A stretch of 37,165 nt of DNA from an uncultured Alistipes sp. Its GTDB lineage: Bacteria; Bacteroidota; Bacteroidia; Bacteroidales; Rikenellaceae. Location: the NCBI GenBank assembly GCA_949288735.1, contig CASELE010000024.1:1-37165 (forward strand), written 5' to 3'. Positions 1 to 8,653 of this stretch are shown here, in pieces. The notes below the pieces were generated by a model that made no database searches, was not told the DNA's origin, and worked only from the letters and a program-made list of their open reading frames with translations. Both the position numbers and the translations under genes were made by a program. The stretch's first letter is position 1, and each line of letters opens with the position of its first letter.

Positions 1-41
1 CGGGTATCGCGCCGCCTTCACTGTCGGGGCCGCACGCGCCG

Positions 42-638
42 TCACCCCTCCGCCGCCCGGCCGTCGAGGCCGTCGAGGCCGGCCGGCGTGGCGATGCCGC
101 GCAGAAGCGCCAGCGCGAAGAGGCTCTGCTCGCGGGGCGGGAGACCCTGCAGCCGGGCCGTATCGAGCCACAGCAGCAGCCCGCGGGCCATGACGCCGCA
201 ATCGGTCCGGGAGTCGCAGCAGCCCGCAGCAACGGCCTCGTCGAGCAGCGCCCCGAGACGCTGTGCCCAACCCCGCATCCGCTCCGCATAGAGGGGACGG
301 CGCTCCTCGTCGTCGTGCAGCTCGCGGAGCATGGGGAGCCCCGCCGAGTCGAGCCGGCACACCAGTTCGTCGACCAGTCCGCAGGCTCGGACCAGCGGCG
401 GCTCGCCGCCGTCGCACCGGCGCCCTATCGCGGCGTCCCACTCCTCGAAGAGGGCTCCGAGGGAGCGGTCGATGAGCGAGGTCTTGTCGCCGAAGAGGCC
501 GTAGAGCGTCCGCTTCGAGATGCCGAGACGGGCGACCAGCTCATCGACCCGCAGGGCCCGGAGGCCGTTGCGGAGCATGAAGCGCTGCGTCTGTTCGAGG
601 ACAAGGCGCGGGGTGTCAGCGCTGCTGCCGTGTCTCAT
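42..638 (-). CDS. TetR-family transcriptional regulator
   Basis: A 198-aa protein with an N-terminal TetR-type DNA-binding domain. The helix-turn-helix lies at about residues 28-57 and includes VDELVARLGISKRTLYGLF, followed by a variable ligand-binding C-terminal half with no recognisable ligand signature. It is the last gene of the efflux operon, and its ATG (636-638) lies inside the 3' end of the outer-membrane-factor gene, a 23-base overlap that suggests translational coupling. TetR regulators in efflux loci usually repress the pump until a substrate binds. That this one controls the operon that carries it is inference from position. The length is normal for the family. The 41 bases beyond its stop hold nothing I can assign. 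Confidence 0.9.
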   Translation of the reverse strand: MRHGSSADTPRLVLEQTQRFMLRNGLRALRVDELVARLGISKRTLYGLFGDKTSLIDRSLGALFEEWDAAIGRRCDGGEPPLVRACGLVDELVCRLDSAGLPMLRELHDDEERRPLYAERMRGWAQRLGALLDEAVAAGCCDSRTDCGVMARGLLLWLDTARLQGLPPREQSLFALALLRGIATPAGLDGLDGRAAEG

Positions 639-2016
639 CGTTCTGCTCCTGCTGCTCCAGGTCGCGACCGCCGCCCAGAGCCTGGTAGAGGTTCACGAAA
701 CCCTGCAGTTCGTCGAAGCGGTCGGTCACCTGCGTAAGCCGGGCCGAAAGAAGGCTCTGCTGCGCGGTGAGGACCTCCAGATAGGTGGTCGTGCCGTGCT
801 GCATGAGCAGCTCGGTGCTCTCCACGGCCCGCTCGAGCGAGGCGATCTGCCGGCCGCGGTCCTCGCGCTTGGCGCGGGCCGTCTGGCACTGCGTGAGGGC
901 GTCGTTCACCTCGGCGCCGGCGTTGAGCAGCGTCTGCTCGTAGGCGAGCAGCGCCTCCTGCTGCTGCGCCTTGGCGATCTTCAGCTGCGCACGGTTGGCG
1001 CCGGCGTTGAAGAGGGGCTGGAGCAGCTGGCCCGCGGCATTGAGGAGCAGGGCCCCCGGGTTGACCACGAGCGAACCGGCGCTGTTGGTCCACCCCACCG
1101 TGCCGCTGAGCGTCAGGTTGGGGTAGAGGGCCGAACGGGCCGCCGCGGTGGCATAGTAGGCCGCCATGAGCGACGTCTCGGCCGAGCGCACGTCCGGACG
1201 GTTGGAGAGCATCTGCACGGGCACGCCCACGGCGAGGTGCTCGGGGACGCGCTGCGCCGAGAGCCGTCCCCGCTCGATGGTGCGGGCGGCGCTGCCCAGC
1301 AGCACCGAGAAGCCGTTCTCGGTCTCGCGGAGCGTCTGCTCCAGGTCACGCACGGAGTTGAGCACCGAGCGGTAGGTGGCCTCGTTCTGGGCCACGGCCG
1401 CCTCGGTGGTCATGCCCGCCTCCTTCATCGCTCGCATGGTCTCGACGCTGCTGCGCCAGTTCTCGGCCGTGGCCGAGGTGATGGCCAGCTGCTCGTCAAG
1501 CATCAGCAGCGTGTAGTAGTAGTTGGCTATGCCGGCGATGAGCTGCGTCTGCACGGCCTGCCGGTACTCGTTGCTCTGGGCGTAGAGGGCCTTGGCGCGG
1601 AGCTTCGAGTTGCGCAGACGGCTGAAGATGTCCACCTCCCAGCTCGCCGTGAGGGGCAGGTTGTAGCTCCACGACGCCTTCGAGCCGTCGAAGCTGCTCA
1701 CGCCGCCCTGCGGCGCGAGGTTGAACGAGGGGAGGAACGAGAGGCGTGCCGAGCGGAGCGTCGCCTGGGCCTCCTCCACACGCAGCTGCGCCGTCAGCAG
1801 GTCGGTGTTGTTGGCCAGGCCCTCCTCGATGAGCGCCTGCAGGCAGGGGTCGGTGAATACCTCGCGCCAGGGCAGGTCGCCCAGCGACGTCGTATCCGTG
1901 GTCCCGACCCCGGGGCCGTAGAGACCGTCGGTCTCCACCTCGGGGCGGGAGTAGGGTTTGTAGATGCCGCAGCCGCACATGAGCACGGCGAGCAGCGGAA
2001 CGATTATCTTTTTCAT
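616..2016 (-). CDS. RND efflux outer-membrane factor (OprM/NodT-type TolC-like lipoprotein)
   Basis: A 466-aa outer-membrane channel component of a tripartite efflux pump. The N-terminus is a lipoprotein signal ending in LMCGC, with Cys16 the likely lipidated residue, followed by the family-typical YKPYSRP. The early motif LPWREVFTDP..LQALIEEGL.NNTDL and the later NRPDVRSAE are hallmarks of the OprM/NodT family and belong to its two structural repeats. The start lies 6 bases after the pump gene's stop, and its 3' end overlaps tetR. By family knowledge, the trimer forms an outer-membrane barrel and a periplasmic tunnel that docks onto the adaptor and pump. Substrates cannot be read from the sequence. 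Confidence 0.95.
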   Translation of the reverse strand: MKKIIVPLLAVLMCGCGIYKPYSRPEVETDGLYGPGVGTTDTTSLGDLPWREVFTDPCLQALIEEGLANNTDLLTAQLRVEEAQATLRSARLSFLPSFNLAPQGGVSSFDGSKASWSYNLPLTASWEVDIFSRLRNSKLRAKALYAQSNEYRQAVQTQLIAGIANYYYTLLMLDEQLAITSATAENWRSSVETMRAMKEAGMTTEAAVAQNEATYRSVLNSVRDLEQTLRETENGFSVLLGSAARTIERGRLSAQRVPEHLAVGVPVQMLSNRPDVRSAETSLMAAYYATAAARSALYPNLTLSGTVGWTNSAGSLVVNPGALLLNAAGQLLQPLFNAGANRAQLKIAKAQQQEALLAYEQTLLNAGAEVNDALTQCQTARAKREDRGRQIASLERAVESTELLMQHGTTTYLEVLTAQQSLLSARLTQVTDRFDELQGFVNLYQALGGGRDLEQQEQNDETRQQR

Positions 2017-2022
2017 CTCGCG

Positions 2023-5000
2023 TTACTTCTTCTGGTTGTCAGCAATGTCGTCCATCTCCTTCTGTGCCGCCTCGATTTCGGCGCGCACCTGCCAGTCGGG
2101 CGTGGTGAACTCCACGGGCCGGAACTTCTCCTGGATGGTCTGGAAGACGATGAAGAGGGCCGGTACGAGGAAGAGCAGCGCCAGCGAGCCGACGATCAGA
2201 CCTCCCACGACGCCCGAGCCGAGCGTCGAGTTGCCGTTGGCGCCCACGCCGTGCGAGAGCATCAGCGGGAGCATGCCGAAGATCATCGTGAGCACCGTCA
2301 TCAGGATGGGGCGCAGACGGGCCTGTGCGGCCGAGAAGGCGGCCTGCGTGAGCGACATGCCCTTGGCGCGGCGGTCGGCGGCGTACTCGGTCAGCAGGAT
2401 GGCCGTCTTGGCCAGCAGACCGATCAGCATGATGAGACCCGTCTGGAGGTAGATGTTGTTCTCCAGACCCATCAGCTTGGCGAAGAGGAAGCTGCCCATC
2501 AGTCCGCAGGGCACCGAGAGAATCACGGCGAACGGAATGAAGTAGCTCTCGTAGAGGGCGCACAGAATCAGGTATATCAGCAGGATACAGATGCCGAAGA
2601 TGATCATCGTGTTGTTCGTGGTCTGGCTCTCCTCGCGCGTGATGCCGTCGAACTCGAAGCTGTAGCCGTGCGGAAGCGTCTGCGAGGCCGTCTCGCGGAT
2701 GGCCTGGATGGCGTCACCCGACGAGTAGCCGTCGGCCGCCGTGCCGCTCACGGCAATCGAGTTGTAGAGGTTGAAGCGGTTGAGCACCTCCGAGCCGTAG
2801 GTCTTGGTCAGCTCGACGAACTGGCTGATCGGGGCCATCTCGCCGTTGGACATCCGCACGAAGACGTTGTTGAGCGACTCCGTGTCGAGACGGTACTTCG
2901 GGTCGGCCTGGATGATGACGCGGTAGACCTTCGAGAAGCGGTTGAAGTACGAAACGTACTGGCCGCCGTAGTAGCCCGAGAGGGTCGAGAGGATCTCCGT
3001 GGGCGAGATGCCGGCGCGCTTCGCCTTCGCGGGGTCGATGTCGACGATGTACTGCGGGAAGTTGATGTTGAAGGTCGAATAGGCCATCTGCACCTCGGGC
3101 CGCCGGTTCAGCGCCCCGATGAACTGCTGGGCGATGCCATAGAAGTCGCCGATGTCACCGCCCGCCTGGTCCTGCAGGTGCAGCGAGAAGCCCGACGACG
3201 AACCGTAGCCGGTAATCATCGGCGGCGCCACGGCGAAGATCTGCGCATCCTTGATGTCGGCCGTGCGGGCGTAGATCTGGCCGATCACGGAGCTGACGGC
3301 ATCCTCCTCGTCGGGACGCTCGCTCCAGTCCTTGAGCTTGATGATCATCATGCCGTAGGTCGAACCCTGGCCGGCGATCATGCCGTAGCCGGCGACGGCC
3401 GTATAGTCGCGCACCTGCGGGATGGCGTCCACGCGTTCGCTGATGCGGTTCATCACGGCGGTCGTCTCGGCCAGCGACGAGCCGGGGGCGCAGGTCACGT
3501 TGACCATGATCGTACCCTGGTCCTCGTCGGGCACCAGACCCGTCTTCGTGTCGCGCATGAGCACCACGAGCAGCGCGAGGGCCAGGGCCAGCGTGCCCCA
3601 CGTGAGCCACTTGTGCTTCAGGAAGACGAGCACGCCCTTCTTGTACTTGGCCAGCAGGGCGCCGAAGGCGGCGTTGAAGGCCTTGCGGAAGCGGGCCGCG
3701 AAGTTGTCGCGCATCTCGCCCTTCTCGTCCATGTAGGGCTTGAGCATCATGGCGCAGAGGGCCGGCGAGAGGGTCAGGGCGTTGACGGCCGACAGACCCA
3801 CGGCCACGGCCATCGTGATACCGAACTGCGTGTAGAAGACGCCCGACGTGCCGCCCATCATCGCCACGGGGATGAAGACGGCCATGAAGACCAGCGTCGA
3901 GGTGATGATGGCCGACGTCACGCCGCTCATGGCGTCGACGGTGGCGTGGTACGACGAGCGGTAGCCCACGTCGAAGCGCGCCTGCACCGCCTCGACGACG
4001 ATGATGGCGTCGTCGACCACCGTACCGATGGCGAGCACCAGGGCGAAGAGCGTCAGCAGGTTGATCGAGAAGCCGGCGATGGCCAGGAAGCCGAACGTAC
4101 CGATCAGAGCCACCAGAATGGAGATGGTCGGAATGAGTGTCGAACGGATGTCCTGCAGGAAGACGTAGACGACGAGCACCACGAGCAGGATGGCCTCGAT
4201 GAGGGTCTTGATCACCTCGTGGATCGAGGCGTAGAGGTAGTCGTTCACGCTCATCAGCTCGCCGATGGCGACGCCCTTCGGCAGGTCGGGGCGCAGCTCG
4301 TCGAGCAGCGACTCGATATCCTCGACAATCTGCGTGGCGTTCGTGCCGGCCGTCTGGAAGACCATGGCCGTCACGCCCGGGTGACCGTTCACCTTGCTGT
4401 TGTAGGCGTAGCTCTCGTTGCCCAGCTCGATGTCGGCCACATCCTTCAGGCGCAGCACGCTTCCGTCCTCGAGCGACCGGATGACGATGTCGCCGAACTC
4501 CTCGGGCATCACGTGGCGGCCGCGGTACTTCATGGTGTACTGGAAGGTGTTGTCGGAATTCTCGCCCAGCGTACCGGCCGCCGACTCGATGTTCTGCTCG
4601 GCCAGCACGGCGGTGACGTCCGACGGCACCAGCTTGTGCTGCGCCATCACGTCGGGCTTGAGCCAGATGCGCATCGAGTAGTCGGCGCCCAGGACGAAGA
4701 ACTCGCCCACGCCCTGGATACGCTTGATGCGGGGCTCGATGTTGATGCTCACGTAGTTCGAGAGGAAGCCCTCGTCGTACGTGTCGTCGGGACTGTAGAC
4801 CGAGAAGACCTTCAGCATCGAGGTCTGGCGCTTCATGGTCGTCACGCCGATCTGCGTCACCTCGCCGGGCAGCTGGCCCGTGGCGGTCGAGACGCGGTTC
4901 TGCACGTTGATGGCCGCCATGTCGGGGTCGGTACCCTGGCGGAAGTAGACCGAGATGGAGGCCGAACCGGCGTTCGAAGCCTCGGACTGGATGTACATCA

Positions 5001-5226
5001 TGTCCTCCACGCCGTTGATGGCCTCCTCCAGGGGGACGATGACCGACTTCTGGATCGTTTCGGCGCTGGCGCCCGGATAGGTGGCGCGCACCATGACCGT
5101 CGGGGGCGCGATGTCGGGATACTGCTCCACGGGCAGCGACGCCAGACCGATGATACCGGCGATGACGATCAGTACGGAGATGACCGTCGCAAGTACCGGA
5201 CGGTCGATGAAATGTTTCAGTGTCAT
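2023..5226 (-). CDS. RND multidrug efflux pump, HAE1/AcrB family permease
   Basis: A 1067-aa inner-membrane proton/drug antiporter of normal AcrB-family length. It begins MTLKHFIDRPVLATVISVLI, with the first membrane helix at about residues 10-30. The proton-relay motif GTVVDDAIIVVEAV is present with Asp405 and Asp406 (AcrB Asp407/408), and GLLAKTAILLTEY carries the matching helix-10 lysine. Two large periplasmic loops follow helices 1 and 7, as expected. The protein therefore looks catalytically intact. The gene starts 4 bases after the adaptor stop and ends 6 bases before the outer-membrane-factor start, so the three are surely one operon. Likely substrates are hydrophobic drugs or bile salts, but that is family inference only. 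Confidence 0.96.
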   Translation of the reverse strand: MTLKHFIDRPVLATVISVLIVIAGIIGLASLPVEQYPDIAPPTVMVRATYPGASAETIQKSVIVPLEEAINGVEDMMYIQSEASNAGSASISVYFRQGTDPDMAAINVQNRVSTATGQLPGEVTQIGVTTMKRQTSMLKVFSVYSPDDTYDEGFLSNYVSINIEPRIKRIQGVGEFFVLGADYSMRIWLKPDVMAQHKLVPSDVTAVLAEQNIESAAGTLGENSDNTFQYTMKYRGRHVMPEEFGDIVIRSLEDGSVLRLKDVADIELGNESYAYNSKVNGHPGVTAMVFQTAGTNATQIVEDIESLLDELRPDLPKGVAIGELMSVNDYLYASIHEVIKTLIEAILLVVLVVYVFLQDIRSTLIPTISILVALIGTFGFLAIAGFSINLLTLFALVLAIGTVVDDAIIVVEAVQARFDVGYRSSYHATVDAMSGVTSAIITSTLVFMAVFIPVAMMGGTSGVFYTQFGITMAVAVGLSAVNALTLSPALCAMMLKPYMDEKGEMRDNFAARFRKAFNAAFGALLAKYKKGVLVFLKHKWLTWGTLALALALLVVLMRDTKTGLVPDEDQGTIMVNVTCAPGSSLAETTAVMNRISERVDAIPQVRDYTAVAGYGMIAGQGSTYGMMIIKLKDWSERPDEEDAVSSVIGQIYARTADIKDAQIFAVAPPMITGYGSSSGFSLHLQDQAGGDIGDFYGIAQQFIGALNRRPEVQMAYSTFNINFPQYIVDIDPAKAKRAGISPTEILSTLSGYYGGQYVSYFNRFSKVYRVIIQADPKYRLDTESLNNVFVRMSNGEMAPISQFVELTKTYGSEVLNRFNLYNSIAVSGTAADGYSSGDAIQAIRETASQTLPHGYSFEFDGITREESQTTNNTMIIFGICILLIYLILCALYESYFIPFAVILSVPCGLMGSFLFAKLMGLENNIYLQTGLIMLIGLLAKTAILLTEYAADRRAKGMSLTQAAFSAAQARLRPILMTVLTMIFGMLPLMLSHGVGANGNSTLGSGVVGGLIVGSLALLFLVPALFIVFQTIQEKFRPVEFTTPDWQVRAEIEAAQKEMDDIADNQKK

Positions 5227-5230
5227 AGGC

Positions 5231-6409
5231 TTAGTTCTCCTTTACGGTTTCTGCCTCCGCAGCGGCGGGCTCCGCGGCGGGTGCGGCCTCGACGGCGGCG
5301 CCCTTCGGCTTCACGGGGGTCCCTTCGCGCATCAGGCCGACACCCTCGGCGACGATCACGTCGCCCGGTTCGAGCCCGGCCGTCACGACATACTCGCGGC
5401 CGTTGCTCGTGCCCATCACCTCGATGGGCGTCGCGCTGGCGCGGCCGTCTACCAGCTTGTAGACGAAGACCTTGTCCTGTATGTCGAAGGTGGCCGACTG
5501 CGGCACGACGATGCACCCCTTCAGCTCGACCGGCACGATCACGTTGCCCGAGCCGCCGCTGTGGAGCAGACGTCCCTCGTTGGGGAAGACGGCGCGCAGC
5601 TGCACGCTGCCCGTCGTGGGGTCGATCACTCCGCTGATCGCCTCGATGCGCCCCTCGCGGTCGTAAAGCGAGCCGTCGTTCAGCTCGAGCCGCACGGCGG
5701 GCATGTTGCGCAGCGCCCCGGCGACGGAGCCGTAGCGGCGCGTGAGGCCGAGGAGCTGGTTCTCGGTCATCGAGAAGTAGACGTACATCTCCGAATTGTC
5801 CGAGATGGTCGTCAGCGGCTGGGCCATGGCCGAGCTCACGAGGGCGCCGACCCGGTAGGGCAGCGTGCCGACCATGCCGTCGGAGGGGGCCTTCACCACC
5901 GTATACGAGAGATTGTTCTCGGCGTTGACCCGGTTGGCCTCGGCCTGGGCCAGCTGGGCCTTGGCCGTGAGGAGCGCGTTCTCGGCCGTCGAGAGGTCGA
6001 ACTCCGAGACCACGTTGCGCTCGTAGAGCTGCCGGCGGCTGTCATAGGTGAGCTGGGCCGTGGCGACGTTGGCCTCGGCCGACTTCACGTTGGCCTCGGC
6101 CACCTGCAGGGCCGCCTTGTAGGGCACCTGGTCGATGATGAAGAGGGTCTGTCCCTTGCGCACGACCTCGCCCTCGGAGACGCACAGCTCCGAAAGGAAG
6201 CCCGAAACCTGCGGATAGATGTCGATATCCTGCCGTCCGCGGATCGAGGCCGAATAGTCGCTCTCGAGTACACGGTCGGTTCGGGCGATCGTCTGCACGG
6301 CATACTCGGCCTGCATCTGTCCCGTCGGCGCCTGCTTGCAGCCGACAAGCGATACGCCGCACAGCGCGAGCGCTGCGGCGTACTTCCATTTGCTCATTTC
6401 CATGGTCAT
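5231..6409 (-). CDS. RND efflux periplasmic adaptor (membrane fusion protein, AcrA-like lipoprotein)
   Basis: A 392-aa adaptor joining the RND pump to the outer-membrane channel. A lipoprotein signal ends in VSLVGC (Cys24 from the first Met). The lipoyl/barrel half-motif IDIYPQVSGFLSEL and the alpha-hairpin with repeated KSAEANVATAQLTYD-type heptads are typical of AcrA/MexA, followed by the second lipoyl half and beta-barrel domains. The C-terminal tail (about 35 residues) is rich in Ala, Pro and Glu and probably disordered. Met1, Met3 and Met5 are all possible starts; no clear ribosome-binding site decides between them. It is the first gene of the operon, transcribed from the spacer shared with the divergent AraC-type regulator. 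Confidence 0.95.
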   Translation of the reverse strand: MTMEMSKWKYAAALALCGVSLVGCKQAPTGQMQAEYAVQTIARTDRVLESDYSASIRGRQDIDIYPQVSGFLSELCVSEGEVVRKGQTLFIIDQVPYKAALQVAEANVKSAEANVATAQLTYDSRRQLYERNVVSEFDLSTAENALLTAKAQLAQAEANRVNAENNLSYTVVKAPSDGMVGTLPYRVGALVSSAMAQPLTTISDNSEMYVYFSMTENQLLGLTRRYGSVAGALRNMPAVRLELNDGSLYDREGRIEAISGVIDPTTGSVQLRAVFPNEGRLLHSGGSGNVIVPVELKGCIVVPQSATFDIQDKVFVYKLVDGRASATPIEVMGTSNGREYVVTAGLEPGDVIVAEGVGLMREGTPVKPKGAAVEAAPAAEPAAAEAETVKEN

Positions 6410-6458
6410 TTACTGATATTTACTACTGATGTTTCCTTTACCGAAACTTTTTCGCTCG

Positions 6459-6466
6459 CAAAAGTA
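6459..6466 (-). promoter_or_regulatory. Bacteroidota -7 element for the efflux operon
   Basis: Read on the minus strand the bases are TACTTTTG, a perfect match to the Bacteroidota -7 consensus TAnnTTTG, about 50 bases upstream of the adaptor start. A TTTG on the same strand (6483-6486) is a possible -33 box, but the 16-base spacer is shorter than the usual 19-21. Confidence 0.55.
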
Positions 6467-6495
6467 TCCTGTTTTTTTTGAACAAACGACGGTTT

Positions 6496-6523
6496 TTCCG
6501 AAATAAATATGTACTTTTCGGAA
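6496..6523. promoter_or_regulatory. Inverted repeat in the divergent efflux/araC spacer (candidate operator)
   Basis: Perfect 8-base arms TTCCGAAA and TTTCGGAA are separated by 12 bases in the 148-base spacer between the efflux operon and the AraC-family gene. A third CCGAAA lies at 6441-6446 downstream of the predicted minus-strand -7 box. The right arm overlaps a near-consensus plus-strand -7 element (TACTTTTC, 6512-6519) that could serve the regulator gene. The placement suits a binding site for the AraC- or TetR-type regulator, but which protein binds is unknown. Confidence 0.45.
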
Positions 6524-6557
6524 CAAAACTATCCATTACAAGCTCTCCTGCGAAAAA

Positions 6558-7442
6558 ATGATGAAAAACGGGAACAATCCGACGCGTCCCTCCCCGCCCC
6601 ACGTGGGCGAATTCGTCTCGCTGCCCGAGGGGCGGGAGTTCGCCGTGGCCGACCCCGACTGGCAGCGGCTGCTGCTCGACTACCCCGTGCGCTTCGGCTG
6701 CGGCGTGGTGCTCTGCTGCCTGCGCGGCACGGCCGACATATCGGCCAATCTGCGCACCCTGCACATCGAGCGGGCGACGCAGCTCGTCGTGATGCCCAAC
6801 TCCGTATCGATGCTCCTTGCCATCAGCCCCGATTTCGACGCCCTGTGCTTCGTCTTCTCGGGCCAGCTCTTCGGCAAGGTGACGCGCCGCTTCGACCTGC
6901 CCTTCTTCCGGGCGCTGGACGAACACCCCCTCTCGCGGCTCGACGCCGCGGCCTTCGAGTCGCTCCGCCACTGGTTCGACTCGATGCGTCGCATCTACGA
7001 GGACGGCGGCCACCGATACCGCTCGGCCATCGCGGGCAACTCGCTGCAGAACCTCTTCATGGAGCACTACGACCGCATCCGCCGCGGCACGGTCGAGCGG
7101 CGCGTCGCCTCGCCCGACCGCCCTACGGAGCTCTGCCGGCAGTTCTTCCGGCTCGTGGGCGAGCACTGCCGCACGGAGCATCGCGTCGAGTGGTACGCCG
7201 ACCGGCTCTGCGTGACGTCGCGCTACCTCTCGACCGTCACGCGCGAGGCGGCGCGGCTCTCGCCCAAGGAGGTGATCGACCGCATGCTGACGCTCGAGAT
7301 ACGCATCATGCTCGAGACGGGCGAGAGGACCGTACAGCAGATTGCCGACGCCACCGGCTTCCGCGACCAGTCCTACCTGAGCCGCTACTTCCGCCGCCAC
7401 ACCGGGCAGTCGATACGCGAATACCGCCGCATGATGGGGTGA
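6558..7442 (+). CDS. AraC-family transcriptional regulator, divergent from the efflux operon
   Basis: A 294-aa regulator with an N-terminal cupin-like sensor region and a C-terminal AraC/XylS double helix-turn-helix. The DNA-binding domain is clear: VEWYADRLCVTSRYLSTVTREA forms the first HTH, and TVQQIADATGFRDQSYLSRYFRRHTGQSIREYR is the classic AraC signature covering the second. The start is the first of two adjacent ATGs after an A-rich stretch. It faces the RND operon across a 148-base spacer, so control of that pump, often by activation in AraC systems, is a reasonable inference. With tetR at the far end, the pump may answer to two regulators. Confidence 0.92.
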   Translation: MMKNGNNPTRPSPPHVGEFVSLPEGREFAVADPDWQRLLLDYPVRFGCGVVLCCLRGTADISANLRTLHIERATQLVVMPNSVSMLLAISPDFDALCFVFSGQLFGKVTRRFDLPFFRALDEHPLSRLDAAAFESLRHWFDSMRRIYEDGGHRYRSAIAGNSLQNLFMEHYDRIRRGTVERRVASPDRPTELCRQFFRLVGEHCRTEHRVEWYADRLCVTSRYLSTVTREAARLSPKEVIDRMLTLEIRIMLETGERTVQQIADATGFRDQSYLSRYFRRHTGQSIREYRRMMG

Positions 7443-7488
7443 CGGACGCCGCGGGACGGCAGTGCGGCGCGGAGGGGAAAGAGGACCC

Positions 7489-7507
7489 GATACGAGAGAT
7501 TTCTCTC
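7489..7507. repeat. Palindromic repeat, copy 1 (GATACGAGAGATTTCTCTC)
   Basis: The core GAGAGA-TT-TCTCTC is an inverted repeat. The same 19 bases recur exactly at 24337-24355, and a variant sits at 24411-24427. Flanks of copies 1 and 2 are also loosely alike (GGCGCG..GGAAA..GG on the left and a purine-rich GGGA..GGA right side), so the repeated unit may be longer than the core. It lies between the araC-type gene and moxR. Confidence 0.6.
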
Positions 7508-7567
7508 CGGCGAAGGGGAGGCGGACGGGAGACCGGGGCGGAAGAGAAGAGGAGGGGAAAATTTCAC

Positions 7568-7575
7568 TATTTTTG
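7568..7575 (+). promoter_or_regulatory. Bacteroidota -7 element for the moxR/bat operon
   Basis: TATTTTTG matches TAnnTTTG perfectly and would start a transcript near 7582, about 70 bases ahead of moxR. No convincing -33 TTTG is seen at the usual distance. Confidence 0.55.
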
Positions 7576-7649
7576 CAATATCTTTCCGCAGGCGACGTTT
7601 GGAACAGGGAAAGGAACCAAGGACAACAAGATACCGACACGCAAGACCA

Positions 7650-8648
7650 ATGAGCGAAGTCATCAACATCAAGGAACTCAACGAGCGGATCGAACGCGAG
7701 AGCCTCTTCGTCGATACGCTGCGCACGGAAATGGGCAAGGTGATCGTGGGTCAGTCGCACCTGATCGACACCCTGCTGATCGGTCTGCTCTCCAACGGCC
7801 ACATCCTGCTCGAAGGGGTGCCCGGACTGGCCAAGACCCTCGCCATCACGACCCTCGCGCGGGCCGTCGACGCCGGATTCTCGCGCATACAGTTCACCCC
7901 CGACCTGCTGCCGGCCGACCTGGTGGGCACGCTGATCTATTCGCAGAAGAGCGAGGAGTTCATCGTCAAGAAGGGCCCCGTATTCGCCAACTTCGTGCTC
8001 GCCGACGAGATCAACCGCTCGCCGGCCAAGGTGCAGTCGGCGCTGCTCGAGGCGATGCAGGAGCGGCAGGTGACCATCGGCGACGCCACCTACCCGCTGC
8101 CCGAGCCCTTCCTCGTGCTGGCCACGCAGAACCCCCTGGAGCAGGAGGGGACCTACCCGCTGCCCGAGGCGCAGGTGGACCGCTTCATGCTGAAGGTGCG
8201 CATCTCGTATCCCAAGAAGCAGGAGGAGCGCGACATCGTCCGCATGAACCTCTCGGGCGCCGGCATGCCGCAGGTGAACCGCGTAGTCACCCCCGCGGAC
8301 ATCGTGCAGGCGCGCCGCGTGGTGGAGGAGGTGTACATGGACGAGAAGATCGAGAAGTACATCGTCGACATCATCTTCGCCACGCGCGAACCGGCCGAAT
8401 ACGGTCTGCCGAAGCTCCAGCCGCTGATCGCCTACGGCGGCTCGCCGCGCGCCTCCATATCGCTGGCGCGCGCGGCCCGCGCCTACGCCTTCATCCGCCG
8501 CCGCGGCTACGTGATTCCGGAGGACGTGCGCGCCGTATGCCACGACGTGCTGCGCCACCGCATAGGCCTCACCTACGAGGCCGAGGCCGAGAACATCTCC
8601 ACGGAGGAGATCATCACCGACATCCTCAACAACGTAATCGTACCCTGA
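7650..8648 (+). CDS. moxR: MoxR-family AAA+ ATPase
   Basis: A 332-aa AAA+ ATPase of the MoxR class, thought to act as a chaperone that activates von Willebrand factor A (VWA) domain proteins encoded beside it. Walker A is GVPGLAKT (residues 56-63) and Walker B is FVLADE (Asp119, Glu120), followed by the MoxR-typical INRSPAKVQSALLEAMQE. The sensor region ATQNPLEQEGTYPLPEAQVDRF is also intact. I chose the ATG at 7650 (MSEVINIKELN) because homologues begin similarly; a longer reading from 7599 would add 17 unlikely residues and overlap the leader. It heads a tight plus-strand run through batB, with 5 bases to the next gene. Confidence 0.95.
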   Translation: MSEVINIKELNERIERESLFVDTLRTEMGKVIVGQSHLIDTLLIGLLSNGHILLEGVPGLAKTLAITTLARAVDAGFSRIQFTPDLLPADLVGTLIYSQKSEEFIVKKGPVFANFVLADEINRSPAKVQSALLEAMQERQVTIGDATYPLPEPFLVLATQNPLEQEGTYPLPEAQVDRFMLKVRISYPKKQEERDIVRMNLSGAGMPQVNRVVTPADIVQARRVVEEVYMDEKIEKYIVDIIFATREPAEYGLPKLQPLIAYGGSPRASISLARAARAYAFIRRRGYVIPEDVRAVCHDVLRHRIGLTYEAEAENISTEEIITDILNNVIVP

Positions 8649-8653
8649 CGGCC

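Noticed and set aside
520..5637. A very long plus-strand open frame of 1705 codons
   Set aside because: It is antisense to the outer-membrane factor and RND pump genes, which have intact motifs. Its composition (His/Arg/Gly/Asp-rich, no domains) is a GC-rich shadow.
6600..6610. CCACGTGG core at the start of the AraC gene, considered as a parS site
   Set aside because: Only the CACGTG centre matches; the outer bases are CC/GG and it is inside coding sequence. Similar cores near 10150, 17940 and 19790 fail in the same way.
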